In this document: in pieces, positions 36,922 to 46,346 of the stretch
How positions within the stretch are numbered: position 1 is the stretch's first letter
Layout of the letters: each line of letters begins with the position of its first letter
Source of the DNA: Mucidula mucida
Lineage: Eukaryota > Basidiomycota > Agaricomycetes > Agaricales > Physalacriaceae
NCBI GenBank assembly: GCA_015501055.1
Contig: JADNYV010000036.1
Span: 124,001-188,000 of the forward strand
Reading direction: 5' to 3'
Length of the DNA: 64,000 nucleotides
Notes under the pieces: generated by a model
Seen by the model: the letters and a program-made list of their open reading frames with translations, nothing else
Database searches by the model: none
What the model was told of the DNA's origin: nothing
Position numbers and translations under genes: made by a program

Positions 36922-38211
36922 ATGACCCCCATTACCTCTCTCCCACCCGAACTACTATCAAGCATCTTTCTCTTCACTCTCTCACAGTCTCCTCTCTATG
37001 AGCTACACTCCCGCAGCTCTCGTACATCGTCCAGCCTCTCCCACGTCTCCCGCTATTTCCGTGCCGTCGCGCACTCCCTTCCCGCTTTATGGGACAACAT
37101 CCTCATAAATCCCGGTCTGCTCAGCCCCCTCAAGGATCCGGCCGCATTACTCCAACACGTGCTCGACCTAAGCAGCGCCCATGGCCGGCGGGGCATCACA
37201 TTCTCCTGGCGCGTATCCATCATCAAAACCAACCCGCTGCACATGAGTGTGCTCCGGTCGCTCTTCATGCTGCTTCTCGCCCATTCGCACTTGTGGCGCT
37301 CCGCAGAGCTTGAGATCCCCGTTGACATTGCGCCGCTGCTAGCGCGCGTTCGTGGCCGGGTGGACAAGCTGGAAGAACTTAATCTTGCGTGTTATTCGAA
37401 TTCTGTGGGCGTAGTGACGGGATTTGAAGGTGCGAGGGCGTTGAGGAAACTAGGATTGGTGGGCAGTGGGTTTCAGGTGGCGTTTCCCAAGGAGAGCTTG
37501 AGGTGGATAGTGGATCGGCGACAGGGCTTGGGTGCGGCGGATTTGGAGGTCGAGGATATGCCGCAGCTTGAGCGATTGGAAAGCGTTGAATGGTCGACGC
37601 GCATTGGTGAAGAGATCAGGCTGGAGAGATTGAGGAGCATGATTGTGTCCGACGCAGCGTTCAGCGGCACACTCGTCGTCCCGTCGCTCACGGAGTTGAC
37701 ATTACGCCCCAATCGACATGGGGACTCGGATTTGCAAGGAGTCCTAAGGGCTGTTGGAGCATCTTCGTGCGCTCTGCGTACCTTTTCCGCTACACCAGAC
37801 GCATTTCTTCTCCCTATCCTCGACCTTTCGCCGTCCCTCGAGGAACTGAATCTTTCATTCTCCGCTTGGCGGAATGAGCACGCCAGTGTTGTGCGGCACC
37901 TCTTTACGCGTATGGCGCAGGAGCCTGGGTTCCTTCCGCACCTTGAACGTTTAGCGATAAACCGGTGCGAGCGTCCGATGATTGGCGGCGAGGAGGCGGA
38001 GTGTTTTATGAGTCCTGGGTTTATGGACATGTTATCTAGCAGAACGGAAGCTGGGAGTACGTTGAAGAGCGTGACGGTCGATGTATGGGGTATGGTGAGT
38101 CGGGAGTGTTTGGGTGAGGAAAAGCTGAAGCGCTTGAAATCCTTTCGCGATGGCGGGCTGGATTTATGTTTACGGGAAAATGACTTTGGCGAGAGCAAAC
38201 GATTTGTTTAA
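36922..38211 (+). CDS. F-box protein, single exon (429 aa)
   Basis: A clear F-box opens the protein (residues 1-50: ITSLPPELLSSIFLFTLSQ, then SLSHVSRYFRAVAHSLPALW). This is the standard Skp1-binding motif, with the PxxLWxxI-like ending NILINP. The remaining 370 residues are Leu-rich with LRR-like spacing (LEELNLACYS, LTELTLRPN, LEELNLSFSAW), typical of agaricomycete F-box proteins that act as SCF substrate adaptors. The ATG at 36922 follows an A-rich context (CAAAA), good for fungi. No intron is needed. The target is unknown. Confidence 0.8.
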   Translation: MTPITSLPPELLSSIFLFTLSQSPLYELHSRSSRTSSSLSHVSRYFRAVAHSLPALWDNILINPGLLSPLKDPAALLQHVLDLSSAHGRRGITFSWRVSIIKTNPLHMSVLRSLFMLLLAHSHLWRSAELEIPVDIAPLLARVRGRVDKLEELNLACYSNSVGVVTGFEGARALRKLGLVGSGFQVAFPKESLRWIVDRRQGLGAADLEVEDMPQLERLESVEWSTRIGEEIRLERLRSMIVSDAAFSGTLVVPSLTELTLRPNRHGDSDLQGVLRAVGASSCALRTFSATPDAFLLPILDLSPSLEELNLSFSAWRNEHASVVRHLFTRMAQEPGFLPHLERLAINRCERPMIGGEEAECFMSPGFMDMLSSRTEAGSTLKSVTVDVWGMVSRECLGEEKLKRLKSFRDGGLDLCLRENDFGESKRFV

Positions 38212-38286
38212 TAGAATTCTGTCTCTGAACAACGGGCACTTGCTTTCTTCCACATGATCTGTAGTGTTGATCTCAACATTGAGACA

Positions 38287-38369
38287 TCTCTGATAGTATA
38301 TCGGTTAGTACACGCGCCTGTCAATTGCAGAAGACGCGCGAAAGCTGGGTTCGACTCCCAGTCAGAGAG
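38287..38369 (+). tRNA. tRNA-Asp (GTC) with an ~11-nt intron
   Basis: The cloverleaf can be drawn by hand. The acceptor stem TCTCTGA (38287-38293) pairs with TCAGAGA (38362-38368) and G38369 is the discriminator. The D-stem is GTAT/GTAC, the anticodon stem CGCGC/GCGCG, and the T-arm CTGGG-TTCGACT-CCCAG. The anticodon GTC is at 38320-38322. Eleven extra bases after position 37 fit a canonical tRNA intron. A run of six T about 18 bp past the 3' end should stop RNA polymerase III. Confidence 0.92.
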
Positions 38370-38386
38370 CTATCACTGTACTGTTC

Positions 38387-38392
38387 TTTTTT
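38387..38392 (+). terminator. Pol III terminator of tRNA-Asp
   Basis: Six consecutive T residues shortly after the tRNA 3' end, the usual RNA polymerase III stop signal. Confidence 0.75.
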
Positions 38393-38433
38393 GAAACATT
38401 GAACAAACTCAAAGGCAATCAACAGGGAGGCTC

Positions 38434-38679
38434 AGGTTTTGAAACGGTTAGTAACGGTTTCGATACCGGCACGTGCTTCAGACACGTGACGTGGCGCAGC
38501 GCCCCTCCGCCCTCATCCCGCCTTAGTCCCGCCACCCCGAGGCTCTCTGAGCGGTGGTGCCCCTGCACGTGCGATAGTCACGTGTCGGTATCAAAACCTA
38601 CCTGCTAGCCTTCAACGGTTTCAATACTGTATCAATACCGTTACTTACCGCAGTAAACTCAAGGTGTATCAAAACCTAG
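38434..38679. mobile_element. Small inverted-repeat element next to tRNA-Asp (MITE-like)
   Basis: A 246-bp segment begins AGGTTTTGAAACGG and ends TATCAAAACCT. Its outer arms are inverted: ACGGTTAGTAACGGT on the left faces ACCGTTACTTACCG on the right. A second, inner pair is GGTTTCGATACCG (38456-38468) facing CGGTATCAAAACC (38586-38598), each flanked by CACGTG. The core is GC-rich and encodes nothing. Size, nested inverted repeats and its position 65 bp from a tRNA gene suggest a non-autonomous transposable element. A target-site duplication is not obvious. Confidence 0.55.
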
Positions 38680-38983
38680 GGTTTACTTCGCCACCCTAGC
38701 AATCACAGATTCAAAGACATACTGAACTGGGCAGCACAGGCTGAGAGTAAGTATTCGATGTACGGTGACAGAATCCACATCAGCAATACTTTCCGCCTGT
38801 ATGACTGCCAGCACGCTGTACTGACGGGCCAGTAGTGAGACCTCTGTCTTGGTTGTATTGGGTTTCCTACCAGAACCTAAATACGTTAAGTACTTACGTG
38901 TCCGGAATGTTTGTGAATCTGACATGTATCGCAGCATTTTCATTACGACTTGCAACTGCGCATATTTCCCCGAGTAAAGACCT

Positions 38984-39698
38984 TCAGCCCCAGACGTCAT
39001 CCAGACTGTCCTCGCCCTGCAAATTACCCTTGATGACTTCAGACAGCAGCGGTGTATATGTATTCATCGTCTGCATATGCTTCACCTTCTTACTCAAGAA
39101 CGCTTCTGGATCTCCCTTCGTTCCCACTAGCGCCACAATGATGTCCAAATACATCTCACCGCTCTGCAGCTCGCCTTTGAATCCCATATCTCCTACAACA
39201 TCCTTCAAGAGATCCCTCAGGCCCTTTGAACTGTACGCCGAAGCCGAAATGCCACACTCGTTGTCGAACGAGGACACCTGCCCTTCTGCGCTTCGTTGCC
39301 CACTCGGCTGTGGTACCGTACTTGAACGAGACGGCGGTCTTCTCGCCGTCCACTGACACGCCCACCGATCCTGCATTCCAAGATTCACAATGGACTTCGA
39401 GGAGGTGCTCCTCCTGCTTGTTGCCAGTGATGCAAAACAACGCGCGCGAGCCGTCGTACCTGAACCCGGAATCGCAGATGATTTGGTCACCGAAAAGTGT
39501 CCTGTCGAGGTTGGTGTTGGTAGTGGCTTCACGGACGGAGATGGATGCGGCAAAGGGCTGCAGGAAAGTGGGTAGGCTTTTGCGGAGGAATGTGGTTTCA
39601 GCGCGGGCGAGGCTTTGTTGTACTTCTTCGGGCGAGAGAGATGAGAGAAGATCTAGAATGTGGGCTGTCTCAGGCGTTATATCTTGGAGCTGTGTCAT
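38984..39698 (-). CDS. Uncharacterised protein with a frame change
   Basis: The product starts MTQLQDITPETAHILDLLSS and continues with a helical segment (SPEEVQQSLARAETTFLRK) and a beta-rich block (GFRYDGSRALFCITGNK, LLEVHCESWNAGSVGVSV). Near 39290-39310 the good coding frame shifts. The 5' part, read to TAVSFKYG, continues best in another frame as QVSSFDNECGISASAYSSKG and LRDLLKDVVGDMGFKG, ending DDVWG at 38984. A 32-nt GT...AG segment at the join would restore one frame, but that is shorter than other introns here. The alternatives are a true one-base frameshift or a sequencing error. I do not recognise the family. Confidence 0.5.
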
Positions 39699-40893
39699 GG
39701 TGGTAGTGAGCGCTCAAGCCTCAAGGTCGCTCAGCAGTGGCCCTCGGACGCGTATTGCCGTGTCACGTGCGTCTGACTCGAATTTCTTTGAGTCAACTCT
39801 TTTTAGGCTTCTCCTGCACTTCCAACCGGCATAGACATAATCTCGTCAAGACAACCTCTAAAGGTTGGCTGTGTTGTGTTTGGCATTGAACGCGTTTTTT
39901 GTATATGCTGATACTACAGCTGCTGATGATTTGTGTGCTCCTCTCTCGTTTCGCCCATATAAAGTCATTCATGCTATACAGGAATCAACGTCGATACCTC
40001 CGGGAACGTTCAGGATCTGAGGGTGATGGTATCCATGTACGTACAGCTCAGTCATGCGGATTGGAGTAGGCGCATGATAGGTTCGAAATAAATAGCAAAG
40101 GAACGCTCATTGGGAAGATCATGCTTGGCGCCGAATCGGCGAACATGGCGTTCGCGGGTCCGGGGCGCTCCGTCATCCTGGCGGAAACCAAGGCTTCCTC
40201 ACTGAAATTGCGACGAAGGGTATATCACTGTCGCCACACTAAATAACGGTAATCTACGAAGCCGTTGCCGAACATGCTATGTTGTATGTCCCACTCTATC
40301 ATATATTCTATGTCCTACTGACATACACGAGCGTTCTCTATTTTTGGTCCTTCGGCGAGTACACGAACACTGAAACCCGTCCGATATAGTAGCCACGTCG
40401 TTCTTCTGGCGCTCAACGCATTGTTCCTTGATGTACCTGGCGACGAGCGCGAGATGTACGAAGGCCATCGGATCCTGACTATGCATCGCTCACAAAGCCT
40501 TGACGGTGCAGGAAGGATCAATGTCTCCTTCCACCAACGCTAGTAGAGATCTCGGCAGGAGCGACTGGAACTCGAGAGGACGATCATTGTGCCTGCGGCC
40601 TGTTGAGTACCGAGGCTCTTGCAAAAGCCAGATGTGTATAACGGTTGTCATTCTTCGCCACATCCGAGGCGCCTAGCACTGACCTAAGTCTTACGCAGCT
40701 CTTCATCGATATCGACTCGGAATTGGTGTTATGGACTGACTCAACCGTTCAGTTAGTATTTCTACTCCATTTGTCAATAATTATTCGGGCTTGTATTGAT
40801 GAAACAGCTGCTGCTGTTCATTTAAATACATCTACGACACTGTCTGTAAGTATTTCCCCCACATTGGTCAATATCCCCGAGCACTGTTCAACA
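39699..40893. other. Intergenic region upstream of the terpene synthase
   Basis: 1.2 kb between divergent genes. It should contain the terpene synthase promoter. A frame opening at 40645 runs in phase into the terpene synthase start, but it lies upstream of the conserved N-terminus and is treated as leader. No other gene is supported. Confidence 0.5.
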
Positions 40894-42189
40894 ATGTCTG
40901 ACGAGCTAGTCTTTCGACTCCCTGAACTACTGAGGAACTGGCCCTGGCCTCGTCGCATCAATCCTTTCTATGAGGAGTGCAAAAAGGAGTCCATGGAATG
41001 GTGTGAGGGCTTCAAGGCCTTCAGCCCCAACGCACAGAAGGCATTCAACCGTTGCGACTTCGGTAGGTTGACTGCTTCTTAAGGCCTAAGGAACAGTACG
41101 CTTACTTGAACAAGGCTTGCTAGCTTCACTGACGTGCCCTTTCTTAAACAGAGGTGCGCGCACAGACTAACAAGACTACACAATGTCTTTCAGATAGGCT
41201 AACATTCACTCCCATTCTAGATGGATGTCGTGTTAATTGCGATTTGATGAATCTGTTCTTCCTCATCGACGAGCATTCTGATGTTGCAGACAAGGAGACT
41301 GCGCGGTTCCAGATGGAGTGCGTCATGGACGCTCTGCGCAACCCTCACAAGCCTCGTCCCGAAGGGGAATGGATTGGCGGCGAGGTAGCTCGTTCGTATG
41401 TGTTGTCCAACGTGCTCTCTAAATCTTCGTATTCAACGCATGCCTCCGGCATAGGTTCTGGTTGAATGCCATTCGCACCGCTACACCCGCAGCACAGAAG
41501 CGCTTCGTTGACATGTTCCAGTCGTACACCGATGCTGTCGTGCAGCAAGCGGCGGACCGGGACGTGCACCGTATTCGAGACATCGAGGGCTACTTTGAAA
41601 TACGCAGGGAGACCATTGGAGTAAAGCCCTCGTTCATCATGGCCGGATTGCACCTTAGTCTCCCGGATATGGTCATGGATGACCCAGTCATCAAGGAACT
41701 CACAATACTAGCCATCGACATGGTATACATCGCAAATGATATTTATTCCTACAATGTCGAGTGCGCGTCCCTCCTTGTGTATTTCATGAACACCACATGT
41801 TGATTATGGCACAGACAATCTCGCGGCGATGACGGACACAATCTCGTTACGATTGTTATGCACCAGCTGCGTCTTGATATCCACGGTGCTCTGCAGTGGA
41901 TCTCCGACTTCTATGATGACCTAGTCGCCAAGTTTTTGAGGGCCTGGAATAATATTCCTGTATATGGCGGTCCTATGGACTTCGAAGTAAGGACATACAC
42001 TGAAGGTGTAGCAAACTGGGTTCGCGGGCACGACCAGTGGAGCTTTGAAGTACAGTCATTGCCATACTGTCACTTCGATCGAACTAATAACTGTCTTAGT
42101 GCGAGCGTTACTTTGGTAAGGAGGGTAGGATTATTCAAAAAACCCGCAAAGTCGTTCGTCTCCCAAAGCGACCGCATGTCGGGCTTTGA
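40894..42189 (+). CDS. Sesquiterpene synthase, Cop1-3-like, intact (six exons)
   Basis: It cyclises farnesyl diphosphate to a sesquiterpene, with Mg2+ as cofactor. Exons are 40894-41062, 41115-41153, 41221-41395, 41455-41760, 41815-42049 and 42100-42189. All phases match, giving 337 aa, the normal size for basidiomycete enzymes. Conserved features are the N-terminal [16 protein letters not shown], the metal-binding motif DEHSD (residues 86-90, within [10 protein letters not shown]), [28 protein letters not shown], the NSE triad NDIYSYNVE (222-230, with its last Glu split by intron 4) and the C-terminal RY pair (311-312). The product cannot be told from sequence; the clade includes alpha-muurolene-type synthases. 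No P450 or other tailoring gene was recognised next to it. Two damaged copies lie within 4 kb. Confidence 0.92.
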
Positions 42190-42649
42190 ATGGTGTGTCC
42201 CGTACTAGAAATGACCTACTGTATGGCATAGAATCCTCCATGTAAACAGAGTACTAAATCGACTCGTGTGCTTACTCAAAGGAGCGTGGCATCGAATATT
42301 GTGTTCGATAATTTCGTGGACATGCATGCATTGATGCTGGGCATCGCCGCCGTGATTGTTCGCACTTCGCATTTACTCGAGTGCGATTACTGTGACACTG
42401 GGATTGTCTTCTTCGTATTTCTACAGTATCAGTACTTCAGTAGAACTTGGTTAGAAGCTAAAGGACCTGCGCCACTCACCTACGTCAAGCGCCGCACCTC
42501 GTGACATACTACTCTTGGATGCGTACTTTGACCACTTTTTTTGGATTGAACTTTGTTCCGTTCTTTACTCTCTCTCAGCTGCTTATTGGAACTCACTTTG
42601 ACGCGTATGACAGGTATGGAACAGCTAAATTATAATTCCACGGAAGATA
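42190..42649. other. Terpene synthase 3' flank containing a duplicated F-box promoter remnant
   Basis: The stretch around 42430-42590 is closely similar to 46140-46290, the DNA just upstream of the F-box-like pseudogene that follows the second terpene synthase copy. Shared pieces include GATGCGTACTTTGACCAC and a CTCTCTCTCAGC-like run. The similarity stops at about 42595, shortly before the inverted terpene synthase fragment. No gene is called here. Confidence 0.55.
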
Positions 42650-42650
42650 C

Positions 42651-42883
42651 TATTCACAGCCCAACATGCGGTCGCTTTGTGAGCGACCATGCCGTCCCAT
42701 AGCGTTCATCTTACTGACGTCATAACCGTTAAACGATGTCTGCGCATTAGGACTGAAGGCTACAAAGGCCTCACACCATTCCTGCGACTCTTTCTTGCAC
42801 ACTTCATAGAAAGGGTTGATGCGACGAGGCCAGGGCCAATTCCTGAGTGTGTCGGGAAGATGAAAGACTAGCTCGGTAGACAT
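42651..42883 (-). pseudogene. Terpene synthase deletion derivative: exon 1 joined to the last codons
   Basis: On the minus strand, from ATG at 42883, the frame reads [20 protein letters not shown] and on through PFYEVCKKESQEW. It is nearly identical to exon 1 of the intact synthase at 40894. After the exon-1 donor (GTAAGA retained) and about 20 further bases, it jumps to AAAGCGACCGCATGTTGGGC, which matches the last codons of the intact gene (AAAGCGACCGCATGTCGGGC at about 42166-42185). Exons 2-5 and most of exon 6 are absent, including both metal-binding motifs, so it cannot encode an active synthase. It is opposite in orientation to the two other copies. Confidence 0.85.
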
Positions 42884-44753
42884 TGTATCACGTTGTGAGA
42901 GGTAGGTGGGAAGAAGAATTATAGAGTCAAACTCTGTCGCCATCCAATATAAATCTCCCTTCCAGGACCCTCGGGCCCTCGGGAAGCAGATCCAAAGACG
43001 GGAAGCGTCTGGTCATCGAGGTGTACACCATATATATGGTTGGAGGATGACTATATATCTCCAGCGCCACAGCGGCCATTACGAGCTATGGGGTGTCTCA
43101 TATGCCACAGATCAGGAAGCGAGGGTAATACCCACCATGCTCTCGCGGCTTGTGCAAGGATCGCATCTTGGTCGCTCAACAGGCCGCCGCACTTATCTCT
43201 AGTAGCTACCTGAAGATCAGTAGTGCCAAATGCCACGATCTTTAGAAGATCTAGCATTGTGAATGCGGAGTAGATCTGAGACGCCCTCTAGAGTGGGGAT
43301 GGCTTTGCGAAATGGGGAGGAGAGTGTGATTGAGCGGAAGGAATCCTTGTGAATGTTCTGGTGAGCATGGCGCGTAAGGACCGGCAGGCAGACGTATGGT
43401 ACGTTTTGGTCGGCGCTCCCTCAGCAAGGTCTCCCAAAACTATCAGGTGCGCCTTGACGAACATAATGTATCCGTGTTAAAGATGTCACGAAAGGTCAAA
43501 CATTGTGCGTCAACATTTCCAGAAGGAGGGAGAAAGCAGACAGTTTCCGTTGGGTGAAAATGATAAGGACGGTGTGGCCAGTGAGCGTATAACCTTGTTC
43601 AGCGTCCACCTGGTAAAATTTAGACAGGCAAAGATGAAGCGGAAAGCAACGCGTACATAAATTCTTGGGCCTGGAGTGCGCGCATCCGACAACGCTCGTT
43701 TCTTCCCAATAGCCTCGTATGCGACGTGGTGGCGACAACGAGTTCGGCCATAAAACCACCTCCACGTGAGCCAGCGTCCGTGCGACTACATAGTTCAGGG
43801 CGATTTGTGACTGAAAGGCAGGCGAGACGCCGCTCCAATGGACCGATGCCAGGAGGTTCGCGTGTTGGATGCCCAAAATCTCCTCGTCCGTTCCTGCTAA
43901 ATTTGACGTACGAAGTGGCTCAGGAAGCAAAGAGCTTTGATATTCCTCTTCGTGATCTCAAGAAACTACCAAAATTTGGGCATTAGAACGCAGCCTGCTG
44001 CATTGCGGATGCAGCCTGGCAGACCAATTCAAAGTCAAAGAGGAAGGGGGACGGTAGAATAAACGCGTTGATGGAGGCGTGAATACGTGCCTAGATGCTC
44101 TACGTATCATCGCACTGATAGACGACTTTGGTGGGCGCGTCGGAGAGCCCAATGACGCGGCTGAAGATGGTGGTTAGGAAGTTGAAACCCCGAGTATTAC
44201 GCTCTTTCGTTTTCCCACGTACGACATGACTTTAGTTCTCAGAATTTACAACCATTCAGCGGTAATTTCTCAGCCTTCTCAAAAATTGACAAGGGACATC
44301 TCACTTCGCCCAACTGGAACCCGCAACAACCGTACCTGTATGCCAGTGCGGGGTGTACAGGTTGACTCGTATGAGCTACGCATCCAGGGCCCTACGGCAC
44401 CAAAACTTCAAAGCATTGTTGCATTTGGCATCACAGTCGTCACTGCGTAGCATGACATTGACCCAATCCAGATAGCCCAGTCATACCAAAACAGGTCAAG
44501 CAATCAGAAAGAACGGGAACTTCTACGTCTCCCAAGCGGTGCGTGTATCGCTGTCTTCTGCTATACTTCCGGCATATGACACAGCTGATAGACACGACGC
44601 TATTATTGCATCGTGAGTACTGATAAGACTTGTGAGGGAGCTTTCCGCCTGAATTATGTAAGGCGTAAACTGCTCTCTAAAAGCTCCCTGGACGAGAGGA
44701 TGACTAAATTGCTTGAGGCGTCATTATCTTCATCATACGCCCACTCCGATACA
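42884..44753. other. Spacer between terpene synthase copies
   Basis: 1.9 kb with scattered frames on the minus strand. LSDQDAILAQAARAWW near 43150 and VIGLSDAPTKVVYQCDD near 44150 look like relics of coding sequence but belong to no family I can name and are not open over useful lengths. The region looks like decaying gene debris. Confidence 0.4.
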
Positions 44754-46019
44754 ATGTCCAACGAAGTCGTCTTCCATCTACCTGACCCACTTAGGAATTG
44801 GCCGTGGCCTTGTCGCGCCAACCCTTTCCATGAGGAGTGGCAAAACGGAGTCGCAGGAATGGTGTGAGAGCTTCAAAGCTTTCAGCCCAAAGGCACAGAA
44901 GGTGTTCAATCTTTGCAACTTGGGTAAGTTGGACACTTCTTGAGACAGAAGGTACAGCAAATTCACCGTTTGCTCAAGACTTACTCGCTTCACTTGCGTA
45001 TCCGCTCTTGAACAAAGGTATGCATCTCAAGCTACGATGTCACGGTGCGATCCCACCGTTCCCAGATGGATGCCGCATCGCATGCGACTTTGTAAACCTG
45101 GGTTTATCATCGACGAGCATTCTGATGTTGCAGATAATGAGACTGTACGGTGCCAAATGACGTGCGTCATGGATGCTCTCCGCAATCCTTACAAGCCCCG
45201 TCCCGAAGGCGAATGGGTTGGCGGCGAGATAACTCGGTCGTATGTTTTCACCACCTCTCTCAATCTTTGTCTTTCACGTGCCTCTGGCATAGGTTCTGGT
45301 TGAATGCCATCCGCACTGTTACACCCACAGCACAAAAACGCTTCGTCAACGCGTTCCAGCTGTTCACCGACGCTGTGGTGCAAGAGGTCATCGAACGAAA
45401 CGCGCATCATATTCGGACATTGAGGGCTACTTCGAGCTCCGCAGGATCAGCAGTGGAGCAATGCCTTCGCTTACCATTAACGAGTACACCTTGACCTCCC
45501 GGATACTGTCTTGGAGGATTCAGTCATCAAAGAGCTCACGGCGTTGTGTATCGACATATTATGCGTCACAAATGATATCTATTCCTACAATGTCGAGTGC
45601 GCGTCTCTCCTGGTGCGTCTATCAAACATATTGATTATGGCCCAGGCAATCTCACGGCAATGACGGACATAATCTCGTACAATTGCTATGCATCAGCTGG
45701 GTCTTGATATCCACGGTGCCCTGCAGTGGATCTCCCAATATTTGGATCACCTGGTTGCCAAGTTTTTGAAGGCCTGGAACAACATTCCTGTCTATGGCGT
45801 CCTCTTGACTTTGAAGTGAGGACGTATACTGAAGGTTTGGGAAATTGGGTTCGCGCAAACGACCAGTGGAGTTTCGAAGTATTGATGATTGCAGTACTAT
45901 CATTTCGATTGAACTGACAACTGTCTTAGAGCGAGCGCTACTTTGGTAAGGAGGGTATGCTTATTCAAAAGACTCGCAAGGTAGTTCTTCTCCCAAAACG
46001 GCCGCATGTTGGGCTATGA
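44754..46019 (+). pseudogene. Terpene synthase pseudogene (second tandem copy, multiple frameshifts)
   Basis: It aligns with the intact synthase at 40894 over its whole length, including exon borders, but is broken by single-base indels. There is one extra base in exon 1 just after PFHEE, a one-base loss just before IIDEHSD, another before the block for RDIEGYF (near 45418), another near 45480, one near 45690 within the [18 protein letters not shown] block, and one near 45805 before the DFEVRTY block. The recognisable pieces [31 protein letters not shown] and ANDQWSFE survive in different frames, so decay is recent. The ATG at 44754 is intact and the end corresponds to 46017-46019. It cannot produce a full enzyme unless the indels are assembly errors. 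Confidence 0.88.
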
Positions 46020-46300
46020 AGTGAGGAGTATGAATTATCTCCTAGCGCGCCGCGCGATCGATATCTTGCTCTCGTCAACATACGTAGTTAATTGCATATG
46101 CGCCCGATGTTGATTCGGATTTTCAACTGGGCTTGTCTTCCACCTGTTTCTTTCGACTAGTGCTTGAGTAGAAGCTGAAAGACTTACGCCACTCACCAGC
46201 GTCACGCGCCGTAACGTGTGACATACCGCTCTTGTATGCGTACTTTGACCACTTTTCTTGGACTGAACTTTGTCGCGCCCTTTGCTCTCCCTCAGCGACA

Positions 46301-46308
46301 TATAAATA
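46301..46308 (+). promoter_or_regulatory. TATA-like box of the F-box-like pseudogene
   Basis: TATAAATA lies 46 bp upstream of the ATG at 46347. The paralog at 55286 has a TATATA at almost the same distance. Confidence 0.5.
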
Positions 46309-46346
46309 AGGAATTTGCATTTCCTTTCTCTTATAAGGTACCTCCC

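Noticed and set aside
40645..40893. Upstream in-frame extension of the terpene synthase
   Set aside because: The added 83 residues have no counterpart in the family, and both other copies begin at the equivalent of 40894.
41063..41096. 34-nt intron 1 in the intact terpene synthase
   Set aside because: An acceptor at 41113-41114 gives a 52-nt intron and joins DFG directly to LLASL, as in the family and in the pseudogene copy. The shorter option adds residues not found in relatives.
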